The notes under the pieces are model-generated. The model was given only the letters and a program-made list of their open reading frames with translations, was not told the origin of the DNA and did not search any database. Shown here piece by piece: positions 23,751 to 33,060 of a stretch of 64,000 nt of DNA. Every line of letters begins with the position of its first letter. Positions within the stretch are counted from its first letter, which is position 1. The translations under genes and the position numbers were made by a program. The DNA is from CAIMUX01 sp964473865 (GTDB lineage: Bacteria; Eisenbacteria; RBG-16-71-46; CAIMUX01): positions 62,001 to 126,000 of the forward strand of contig CAYYQN010000009.1 of assembly GCA_964473865.1 (NCBI GenBank), read 5' to 3'.

Positions 23751-24689
23751 ATGGACTACCCGTTGACACCCGAACCGCCGGAATCGGATCGCGGCAACGC
23801 CGATGCCGCCGGAGAGGTTTCGGACCGGACGCGGTCGGGCGAGCCGTCCGAGTCGATGCCGCGGCCGGAGCCCGGGGGCCGGGTTCGGCTCCGGCCTCTC
23901 TCGAACGACGATGACGGCCTGGTCGCCCGGGTCGTCGAGGTAGAGGGAGAGCGGCTGTTGGTCCGCTTGTCCCGCAACTCCGAGCCGGGCGCGCCGCTCT
24001 TCGTGGCCGGCGGGCGGATTGAGGTGATTCTCGGCCGGCGTGACTCGGCGTATTCGTTCGACGCCTCCGTGCTCTGCCGCTACGAAGGCGACATCCTGGC
24101 AATCCAGCTAAGCGGGGCGCCGCGGCGGCTGCAACGCCGCGAATACTTTCGCCTGGCGGTACGGCTGCCGATCGCGGTGTGCCTGGATCCACCCCGCCGG
24201 GATCCGCGGGCCGGGTTGGGAACCGAGACGCCGGCGCGCGACAGCCTCTCCGACCGCGTGGCCCGTGACGACGGCGACTCCCAAGAGGCGCACCTGCGCG
24301 AAAGCCTCTCCACGTGGGAGGAAGATGCACCGGGCGACGCGGAGAGCTGGCCCGCCGCCTCAGGGGCCGAGATCCTCGATCCGGAGCCGGCGCCGCGCGC
24401 GCAGGCTCCACAGATCGTGATCTTCCGCCTGGCCGACCTGAGTGGCGGCGGTTGCCTCTGCCTCGATCCGGACGAACGCCTGCGTGACGGCCGGGTCTAT
24501 CGCGCGACCCTCGACCTTCACGACGGCCTGCCGCTGCAGGTGGAGGTCGAGGCGGTCCGCCGCGGCGTTTCATTCGGCATTCGGTGCGTCGGCCTTCGTT
24601 TCGTCGCCCTCGCGGAGAGCCGCCGCGAGCGGATCATGCGCGCCCTGTTTCGCGAGCAGCGGAGACGGATCTCCGCCGGCCGGGTCTGA
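23751..24689 (+). CDS. PilZ-domain, YcgR-like c-di-GMP receptor
   Basis: 312 residues. After a disordered N-terminus, residues about 42-130 form a YcgR-N-like beta domain. The PilZ domain follows with the c-di-GMP motif RRLQRREYFRLAV (RxxxR form) near 125-137 and, after an unusually long acidic insertion (about 145-220), the second motif DLSGGGCLCLD (D/NxSxxG) near 228-238. YcgR proteins brake the flagellar motor on c-di-GMP binding. The large insertion between the two halves of the PilZ domain is atypical. Confidence 0.85.
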   Translation: MDYPLTPEPPESDRGNADAAGEVSDRTRSGEPSESMPRPEPGGRVRLRPLSNDDDGLVARVVEVEGERLLVRLSRNSEPGAPLFVAGGRIEVILGRRDSAYSFDASVLCRYEGDILAIQLSGAPRRLQRREYFRLAVRLPIAVCLDPPRRDPRAGLGTETPARDSLSDRVARDDGDSQEAHLRESLSTWEEDAPGDAESWPAASGAEILDPEPAPRAQAPQIVIFRLADLSGGGCLCLDPDERLRDGRVYRATLDLHDGLPLQVEVEAVRRGVSFGIRCVGLRFVALAESRRERIMRALFREQRRRISAGRV

Positions 24690-24813
24690 GCCCACCCCGG
24701 GCGGCGTAGTTCGAGCGGCCCATTCCCAAAGCGACAGACCGCCGCCGGCTGGGCCTGGGCCCACCCGCCACCGGTCGATTCCTGTCCACCGCCCCTCCGA
24801 TCCCGGGTTGGAC

Positions 24814-24842
24814 TTGCGACACGCCGTCCGCTCGGCTAAGAT
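24814..24842 (+). promoter_or_regulatory. possible sigma70-type promoter of the kinase-regulator pair
   Basis: TTGCGA, 17 bp, TAAGAT; 4 of 6 matches in each box with ideal spacing, 75 bp before the kinase start. Nothing else is recognised in 24690-24916. Confidence 0.35.
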
Positions 24843-26513
24843 TTGGCCGGCGTCGTTGGAGCCTCGGGGCCGGGTGGTCCGGGCTCCTTCAGGGAAGTCG
24901 CGTCGCTCGGGCACGGATGGGACCCGCCATGGAAGCAATGGAGCTGCCCTCCCGCCGCGGGGAGGAGACGGTCGGCCGACCCGAGCTGTTCGCGCAGGAT
25001 CTGCTGGCGCGAATCCTCGGTTCCGCTCCCGGGTGCCTCTATGTCCGTCTGCTCGATGGCTCTCTGCAGCCCATCCACTCCTTGGGGCTGAAGCTCGAGC
25101 CTCGCGGCGCCTGGTGGAACGAGCTGAAGTCGCTCGGCCCGTGGGAAGCCGTTCCCGCCGACTCCATGACTGCGCTCGGCGCCCTGCCGCGTCGCCCTGG
25201 CCTCCCCGAGCCCGACCCTTCGCTGCGGCTGCTTCCCCTCCGGGACGGGCGCGAGCTCGTGGGCGGGCTCGTCCTGCGCGTCGATGGCCGGCAGATTCCG
25301 GCGCCGCTGCGGCGCCGCCTCGAAGACCCGGTGCACGTGGGCGCGCTGATCGCGTTGCTGGAATGGAGCCGGACGAGGATCGAGTCGGAAGGACTGCGAG
25401 GCTTCCGGGAGGCGCTCTCGTCGGCCCTGCCGTACGGCGTATTGGTCGTCGATCGACTGGGACGGGTCACCTGGGCCGGCGGGCGGGCGGCGGCGATCCT
25501 TGGCCTGAGCGCCGAGGAGATGCAGGGAAGTGACTGCGTGCGGATCTTCCGTCCGGTGGGAGTGCCGCTTCACCCGATCCTGGAGGCGCTGTCCGGCCGG
25601 TTCCGGTCCGGCGAGCTCGTGGTGGCTCGGGCCGACGGCGAAGAGCTGCCGGTGTCGTTGGAGATGGCCCGGCTGCCCGGGAGCGGCGGGCGGGGCCGCG
25701 GTCTGGTGGCGCTCTTCCAGGACCTTTCGGAGGAGCGGGTCCTGGAGGAAACGGCCCGCCAGCGCGATCGCCTGGTGGCATTGGGCGAACTCTCGGCCGG
25801 AGTCGCGCATGAGATCCGAAACCCTTTGACGGGGATCGCCAACTGCGCCCAGGTCCTGCAGGAGGGGCTGCCGGGGGACGACAGCCGCCAGCGCTTTCTG
25901 CGCATCATCCTCGACGAGACGGCGCGACTGAATCGGATCGTGGAGGGGCTGCTCCGCTACGCCCGGCCGAATCGGCCCGATCTGCGCGAGACGGCGCTGG
26001 ACGAGCTCGTGCGCCATGTGCTCGACCTGGCGCGCGCGGGCATGGAGGCGAGCGGCATTCGGGTCGGCTTCAAGCTGAGCGGGCGGATCCCGCGAATCTA
26101 CGTCGACCCGGCGCAGGTGGAGCAGGTGCTGCTGAACCTGCTGCGCAACGCCGAAGAAGCGATGCCCTCCGGCGGCGAGGTGGTGGTGACGATCTCCGTG
26201 GTGCGCCGGCGGCCGCACCGGCGCCGCGGGATCGGACGGCGGGCCGGCGATCGGATGCGGGTGCGGGCGCGGGAAGACGGTCCGCTGGTCCGATTCGTCT
26301 CGGTGCGCGTCTCGGATACGGGCCCCGGCATTCCCCGGGAGCTTCTTCCCCGGATCTTCAACCCGTTCTACACCACGCGCAGCCAGGGAACCGGACTGGG
26401 ACTCTCGCTCTCGCAGTCGATCGTGCGGGAGCACGGCGGGTTTCTCACGGCCCGTTCGGTGGTCGGCAAGGGCACGGTCTTCCACCTGGATCTGCCGGTG
26501 GAGAGGAGGCAAG

Positions 26514-27941
<1,428 letters not shown>

Positions 27942-27956
27942 GGGCGCCAGATATCA

Positions 27957-27978
27957 GCAGGGTTACGCAGGACCCTGC
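27957..27978 (+). terminator. hairpin after the response regulator
   Basis: GCAGGGT / ACCCTGC, a perfect 7-bp stem with an 8-nt loop, 15 bp after the stop. No T-run follows, so termination would be inefficient or Rho-assisted. Confidence 0.35.
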
Positions 27979-28072
27979 CGATGGATCGGCGTCGGGGCCG
28001 CTTCAAACGGACTGCAGGGGCCTGTGCGCTCTCCCGTTCCCCGCGGCGTGACCCGGATTCGCGCGCTCGCAC

Positions 28073-28102
28073 TTGCCGCCGCCACGGCGCGTGCGGTATC
28101 AT
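28073..28102 (+). promoter_or_regulatory. possible sigma70-type promoter of the secreted protease
   Basis: TTGCCG, 18 bp, TATCAT, ending 77 bp before the gene start. The -10 matches 5 of 6 and the -35 3 to 4 of 6. Confidence 0.4.
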
Positions 28103-28179
28103 TGTGTGGGCGTCGACGGAGCGTGGAGACGGCAGTGAAGTTCGGCCGTTCAAGTGACCGAAACAGGAGGAGGAGAGGA

Positions 28180-30912
28180 ATGTTCATGCGAGGCGCGGTA
28201 TGGTTCGCGGTCCTGCTGGGCGCACTGCCTGGTAAGGCGTTGGGGGGGGCGAACTTAGGGGGTAGCCTGGTCGTCCATGCCACGTCCATCACCTACACCA
28301 CGGGTGTAGAGACCTACTGCGGTCAATCCGGGGTCGACTCCTGTTCGGCGATCGTGGACAGCGTGCCGTGGAGTTCCGGACAGCCGGTCGTCTTCTTCGT
28401 CCTGGCCGCGTTTCCTCCGGAGTCTTCTTCGCGCCTGAAGGGAATCTCCTTCGGCGTCGACTACGACGCGACCAAGTTCGTGGTCATGGCGTACGGGACG
28501 TGCGCCGACTTTGAGCTACCGGACAGTGACTGGCCGGATCCGGGCTCCGGCACGGCCCAAAGCTGGCTCACCACCCAGACGGGACCCCTGGTCGAGGCCT
28601 ATTGGATGGCAGGCTACGCCTACAGCGAGCAGTCCCCGGACACGACGTCGTTCGCGGTCGTCCCGCACCCGGTCCAGGGAGGCTATTTCGCGGACGACAG
28701 CGAGCCGCGCGAGGCGGACGAGATCGAGGCCTATGGGCGCTTGGGATTCGGAACGGCGGGAGCGTTGCCGTGCCCGATCGGCGGCGGCGACATGGTGTGG
28801 GTGCCGAGTGGCGGGCTGGACGCGGAGCTGGAGGAGGAGCCAGAGCCTCCCGTTGGTGATGGGCCCGGCGGCGTCTCGGTGGCCGGGGACTTGACCTTCC
28901 TCGAACTGACGTCCACCTCGGCGCTCACCTTCGCCGCGGCTTACCGCGGACTGAGGGCAGACTATGGTATTCGGGTTCTGATCGGGATCATTCCCGATGC
29001 GCTCATCTGCCGGACACACGAGTGGCAGCGGGCCCTCCTGGCTCAGGACGAGCGCGTGCTGCAGCTGACCATGGAGGACTTTCCTAACCCGCCCGGAGAG
29101 CTGCTTCCTGGCGATGTCGGATTTGCGGAGGGGGTGTGGAACCAGATACTGCTTCCACTTCCCACCGAGCCGTCGGAGCCCCTGTCTCTCGGGGAGGTCG
29201 AGGGATCCGGGGAGTTCTCCGACTCCCTCAGATGGGCTCACGACAAAGTGCGCCAGACCTCGATGTACATGATGGGGGACGTGGGTGTCTCTCTTCTCTT
29301 CCTCGAGAGCGATTCCACCGGATCCTGTGAGCCGGCCACTCGGATCGAAGACTGGAGGCCGGAGGAGCTCACGACTGCGACTGGCAACATCCTGCACGGC
29401 TTCATGCGTCTTGTCGAGATGGCCCCTCCGGGCGCGAACTTGACATTCACGGTTCAGGACACGATCGTGCCGACGACGATGGAGCCCATCAAGCGGGTGT
29501 TCGAGGGTCCATGGGTCAACGAGGCGATGGATGACCTGCTGGTGGAGGACGCAAGCTACTACGGGGATCGCATCTACTACTTGAACAACCGCCAGCGGGC
29601 ACTTCTGGGTTGGGACTGGTGGTACACGACTTTCGTCGTGCGCGACTCTTGCGATATCGACCATCGCTTTCCGGGCGAATTGGGATGCGGATGGGGTGGG
29701 GGACCGCGTGTGGTGGCGACGTACTTCTGTTCCAACAATCCGGGAATGCCACCGACGCCAGACGACCTCCTCATCATTCCGGCTCACGAGACCTGCCACG
29801 TCTTCCAGGCGGCAGATGAGTACGACAACTCGGTCCACTGCGACTCCACAGCCGACTGCGATACGGTCTATCATGGGTACCTGCGAGTAGCGAACGACAA
29901 CTGCGTGCGTTGCACGTCCTCACCCGATTCGACGTGCCTGATGCTCAGGATGCCGTACCGCTTCACGATCTGCCCGTCCACGGCAGCGCATCTTGGATGG
30001 CGGGATTCGGATGCCGACGGAGTCTGCGATCCGATCGACAATCCCGTTTCCGAGACGTCCATGTTGGTCGGCGAGGGTGATTCGGTCCGCATCGGCGACT
30101 GGGTGGATATCTACCAAGGGACGACGTGGGTGCGGCGGCTAGCTGCCTCCGACTGGAATTCCGACCGGGGAAGGATGCTGTGGGATGGGATCGATTGGCG
30201 CGGAGTGCCGCTTGAGCCGGACTCGTGTTCCTGGCGATGGCGCGATCTGAGTAGCCCTCACGGCGCCTGGCTTGTCAGTGACACCCTCGCCCCGGTGATT
30301 GACGACATCGCTGGCGGTGTCATCGAGCGGGGACCGCCGCCCCTGTTTGCCGATACGCTTGCGTTCAGCTTCGTGGATTCGGTGGCGCACTCGGGTTGGA
30401 TCAACGCGACGGCAGTCTCCGCCACGGGAGAGACGACACGCGTTGTTCGAGATCGGTTCGTGCTCGACTCGCAGTCCATAGGGGGTCCGGTAGCCAGCAC
30501 GTTCCCATTGGGTCCCGGGTCGGGTTACACGACCCTGACCGTGCGTGTGTGGGATGTGGGGGGAGGCGGTTCGGACAGCCTGATCGTTCAGTTCTATCCC
30601 AGTGCTCATGTCGATGACGCTCGAGTCGCGTCGGCGTTTCGGATCTTCCCGGGGCGACCGAACCCGGGAGGCGATCGCGTTGCGTGGGAGATGCAGCGGG
30701 GCTCCCCGGCAAGGGTGAAGCTCCGCATCGTGGCCGTCGATGGCCGAGTCATCAGATCGTGGCCCGAGCGTCCGTTCCCGGCGGGACCGAGCACGATCAC
30801 GTGGGATTGCCGAAACGACCGAGGGCGTCCGGTGGCCTCTGGTAGGTACTACCTGCTCGCGTCGGACGATGCCGGGAACGTGCAGAGCACTCCCCTGACG
30901 ATCACGAGGTAG
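28180..30912 (+). CDS. secreted putative metallopeptidase with FlgD-like C-terminal domain
   Basis: 910 residues with a signal peptide (MFMRGAVWFAVLLGALPGKA). A zinc-site motif lies at H536 (PAHETCHVFQAADEYDN), reminiscent of the HExxHxFxxxxDEY motif of M64 (IgA-peptidase-like) enzymes; cysteines at 560-610 suggest disulfides. The C-terminal 90 residues (FPGRPNPGGDRVAWEMQR, LRIVAVDGRVIRSW, ASGRYYLLASD) are a FlgD-like Ig domain of the type that serves as a sorting tail in FCB-group bacteria. The ATG has a very strong AGGAGGAGGAG. By eye it is less GC-biased than the flagellar genes. Substrate unknown. Confidence 0.8.
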   Translation: MFMRGAVWFAVLLGALPGKALGGANLGGSLVVHATSITYTTGVETYCGQSGVDSCSAIVDSVPWSSGQPVVFFVLAAFPPESSSRLKGISFGVDYDATKFVVMAYGTCADFELPDSDWPDPGSGTAQSWLTTQTGPLVEAYWMAGYAYSEQSPDTTSFAVVPHPVQGGYFADDSEPREADEIEAYGRLGFGTAGALPCPIGGGDMVWVPSGGLDAELEEEPEPPVGDGPGGVSVAGDLTFLELTSTSALTFAAAYRGLRADYGIRVLIGIIPDALICRTHEWQRALLAQDERVLQLTMEDFPNPPGELLPGDVGFAEGVWNQILLPLPTEPSEPLSLGEVEGSGEFSDSLRWAHDKVRQTSMYMMGDVGVSLLFLESDSTGSCEPATRIEDWRPEELTTATGNILHGFMRLVEMAPPGANLTFTVQDTIVPTTMEPIKRVFEGPWVNEAMDDLLVEDASYYGDRIYYLNNRQRALLGWDWWYTTFVVRDSCDIDHRFPGELGCGWGGGPRVVATYFCSNNPGMPPTPDDLLIIPAHETCHVFQAADEYDNSVHCDSTADCDTVYHGYLRVANDNCVRCTSSPDSTCLMLRMPYRFTICPSTAAHLGWRDSDADGVCDPIDNPVSETSMLVGEGDSVRIGDWVDIYQGTTWVRRLAASDWNSDRGRMLWDGIDWRGVPLEPDSCSWRWRDLSSPHGAWLVSDTLAPVIDDIAGGVIERGPPPLFADTLAFSFVDSVAHSGWINATAVSATGETTRVVRDRFVLDSQSIGGPVASTFPLGPGSGYTTLTVRVWDVGGGGSDSLIVQFYPSAHVDDARVASAFRIFPGRPNPGGDRVAWEMQRGSPARVKLRIVAVDGRVIRSWPERPFPAGPSTITWDCRNDRGRPVASGRYYLLASDDAGNVQSTPLTITR

Positions 30913-30976
30913 CTGCGTAAAGATGGCGTTGCGCGCCGACCCCGCGGTCGGCGTGCACTCGCCCTGGAGGCGCTTC

Positions 30977-32188
30977 ATGAAGAAAGCTCTATACAGTGGA
31001 CGCGGTCAGATGGTTCTCCTCCAAGCGGCATGCGGTCTGGCCTTTCTCGGCGGAATCACTCTCTCACCGGCCGTCGCGGCGGTTCGCCGGGTTCCTGAGG
31101 GGTACCCGACCATCCAGGCCGCCATCTATGCGGCCGCCGAAGGGGATACCGTTCTGATTGCCCCCGGCACCTACCGCGGGAACGGCAATCGCAATATCGA
31201 ACTCGCGGGCAAGGATTTGATCGTCACATCCGAGGCCGGCCCCGAGCAGACGATTATCGATTGCGAAGGTGCGGGCCGCGGGTTTCGGATCCACCAGGGT
31301 GAGTCTCTGGCTGCGCGGATTGAGAAGCTCACGATTGTGAACGGGAATGCGTTCGGAGGGGAAGGTGGCGGTATCACTTGCGATGTGGCATCCGCGACAA
31401 TCGCGGACTGCAGGATCCAGGGGTGCCAGGCTCGGTTCGGTGGAGGTGTGGGGCTGATCCTCTCTGGTGGTCGGATCGAGCGCTGCATCGTGTCCGGCAA
31501 TTCGGCCTCAGACGGAGGCGGTGGGATTGTCACGTTCTACACTGGACACCATACGATTAGCGACTGCGTGATCACAGGCAACTCAGCGCTCAGGGTGGGA
31601 GGCGTGGCGTTTGCGGATGATCCGGGAGGGAATGTCCTCAGACGATGTACGGTCGCCGGAAACACGAGCGAGCAGGGAGCGGGCGGTGGCGTCTACACGA
31701 ACGAGAGCGCGCTGCTGGATCGGTGCATTCTGTGGGGCAACTGCGCGCCGCAGGGGAGCCAGCTGTACGCTGCGGAGGGATCGACGTCCCTGATCTGCAG
31801 TGACGTGGACAGCGCTGGCGTGGATTCGTGGATTGCGTCGATCAGCTACGACGGCCAGTGCATCTTCACCGACCCCCTGTTCTGCGCTCCCGCCACCTGC
31901 AGCCAGACCACCGGCGGAGACTGGATGCTGAGCGACAACTCCCCCTGCCTGCCGTGGAACAGCCCCTGCGGCATTCTCATCGGCGCGCTCGATGCGGGTT
32001 GCGGTGTAGCTTATCCGCCCGGGGCCTGCTGCCTCCCCGGAGGGACGTGCGTTGTAGTGTCGGCGTACATCTGCTCCATGCAGCAGGGCTCGTACCTCGG
32101 TAACGGCACCCTATGCCAGCCCGATCCCTGCCAGCCAACGCCGGTAGAAAGAACGAGCTGGGGGCGGATCAAGGCGGCGTACAGGTAG
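30977..32188 (+). CDS. secreted right-handed beta-helix protein
   Basis: 403 residues. Signal peptide about 1-35, then EGYPTIQAAIYAAAEGDTVL, IAPGTYRG, the opening of pectate-lyase-like beta-helix proteins, followed by short rungs (GGITCDVASATIADCRIQGC, GGGVGLILSGGRIERCIVSG, GGGIVTFYTGHHTISDCVIT). A Cys-rich module (PGACCLPGGTCVVVSAYICS) precedes the last residues TSWGRIKAAYR. No catalytic residues can be assigned; a surface or extracellular carbohydrate-binding role is possible. It lies 64 bp after the protease and is probably co-transcribed. GGAGG precedes the ATG. Confidence 0.8.
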   Translation: MKKALYSGRGQMVLLQAACGLAFLGGITLSPAVAAVRRVPEGYPTIQAAIYAAAEGDTVLIAPGTYRGNGNRNIELAGKDLIVTSEAGPEQTIIDCEGAGRGFRIHQGESLAARIEKLTIVNGNAFGGEGGGITCDVASATIADCRIQGCQARFGGGVGLILSGGRIERCIVSGNSASDGGGGIVTFYTGHHTISDCVITGNSALRVGGVAFADDPGGNVLRRCTVAGNTSEQGAGGGVYTNESALLDRCILWGNCAPQGSQLYAAEGSTSLICSDVDSAGVDSWIASISYDGQCIFTDPLFCAPATCSQTTGGDWMLSDNSPCLPWNSPCGILIGALDAGCGVAYPPGACCLPGGTCVVVSAYICSMQQGSYLGNGTLCQPDPCQPTPVERTSWGRIKAAYR

Positions 32189-32441
32189 TCGCCCGGGGTC
32201 CAGCCGCGCCGGTTCCCAGGGCAGTGCGCCCCACCGCACGCGGCCGGCCGCGGCTCGTGGTCCAGGCGGCACGGGCCCCGGCCGCCTTCCGATCCGATCC
32301 GGGCCGCGACGGCGAGCTGCGAGGCGCGCGGCCGGACCGCACCCCGGGAGCCGGGTGGTCAGAGACTGGCCATCGGCCCGGCCGGCTGCCCGAGTCGTGG
32401 CCATCCCCGCCGGGCCGGCCGGGCGGCCACATCCTTCCCTC

Positions 32442-32451
32442 NNNNNNNNNN
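32442..32451. other. assembly gap (10 Ns)
   Basis: Ten undetermined bases. A round number usually marks a scaffold join of unknown true size, so the repeat array here may be longer than shown. Confidence 0.99.
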
Positions 32452-32464
32452 CTTCCCGTGAGCG

Positions 32465-32487
32465 GGGGGGTCAGAGACTGACCCCCC
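32465..32487. repeat. perfect 10-bp palindromic hairpin
   Basis: GGGGGGTCAG, AGA, CTGACCCCCC: a 10-bp perfect stem with a 3-nt loop, at the start of the second long repeat. The style is that of REP/BIME-type extragenic palindromes. Only one complete copy is visible because the first repeat has CTGGCC in place of CTGACC. Confidence 0.6.
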
Positions 32488-32656
32488 GGCCCGGCCGGCT
32501 GCCCGAGTCGTGGCCAATCCCGCCGGTCCGGACCGCCGGCCGTATCCTTCCCTCCCCCCCGGCCGGTATTGCCTGCCTGCGGCAATTCTTTCCCACTCCT
32601 TGAGTTGTAAGCGTCTGATCCGGCCCCGAGGCGCAACCGAAAGCCTTACCCCGGGT

Positions 32657-32672
32657 TGGCATCCTCCTTGAT
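32657..32672 (+). promoter_or_regulatory. weak sigma54-like promoter of the pseudo-CheB operon
   Basis: TGGCATCCTCCTTGAT has the -24 GG and TTG at the correct -12 spacing, but the -12 C is replaced by A (TTGA for TTGC), a serious mismatch. It lies 41 bp before the first gene of the operon. Confidence 0.3.
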
Positions 32673-32712
32673 GCAGCGGCTCGGCGGCCGCGTCGGCTGC
32701 CGGAGGTGCCAG

Positions 32713-33060
32713 ATGCTCTCGGTTGCCAGCTTGTTCCCAGGAACGGGTACCGGTCGCGCCCGGCGTGCCCGCCGTAACTCCCCCGCGCGTGAGGAAGAGC
32801 AGCGCCGTCTTCGCGAGGCAATGCAGGATCTTGCCGAGACCCCGCGCCTTGTTCTCGCCCTGCGGTACTTCGAGTCTGCCCGGCCGCAGCAGATCGCGCT
32901 CCTGCTCGACATCCCGGAGGAGCGGATCGACTCCATCTTGACGAGCGCGGTGCACGATGTGACGGAGTTCCTGCGCCGTGCGGAAAGCACAACGCCCCCG
33001 GCCGCCGTTCCGCGGCGGCGAGTCGGCCGGACCTCGTCGCGAAAGGTGGACCGGTCGTGA
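32713..33060 (+). CDS. sigma-factor region-4-only HTH protein
   Basis: 115 residues. After a basic N-terminus (RARRARRNSPAREEEQ), residues about 32-90 (LREAMQDLAETPRLVLALRY, FESARPQQIALLLDIPEERI, DSILTSAVHDVTEFLRR) match sigma70 region 4, closest in style to FliA-type sigma factors, but regions 2 and 3 are missing. It cannot be a full sigma factor and may be an anti-sigma, co-activator or DNA-binding remnant. GGAGG 6 nt before the ATG at 32713 supports this start. Its stop overlaps the next gene (GTGA). Confidence 0.65.
   Translation: MLSVASLFPGTGTGRARRARRNSPAREEEQRRLREAMQDLAETPRLVLALRYFESARPQQIALLLDIPEERIDSILTSAVHDVTEFLRRAESTTPPAAVPRRRVGRTSSRKVDRS

Larger units (their letters stand above)
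32358..32554. repeat. about 84-bp direct repeat flanking the assembly gap
   Basis: Copy 1 (32358-32441) and copy 2 (32470-32554) both begin GTCAGAGACTG, share the run CCCGGCCGGCTGCCCGAGTC at the same place and end ATCCTTCCCTC. The Ns fall between them, so the assembler probably broke at a longer tandem array. Confidence 0.8.
32189..32712. other. repeat-rich intergenic region with an assembly gap
   Basis: 524 bp without a gene. It contains ten Ns (32442-32451) between two copies of an approximately 84-bp repeat (see repeat entry), a 10-bp perfect hairpin (32465-32487) and, near the end, a weak sigma54-like sequence. The true length of the gap is unknown. Confidence 0.8.

Noticed and set aside
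24844..24859. Sigma54-like sequence TGGCCGGCGTCGTTGG before the first kinase
   Set aside because: The -12 element reads GG rather than GC and the -24 box is TGGCCGG. The invariant -12 C is missing, so a sigma70-type promoter nearby is preferred.
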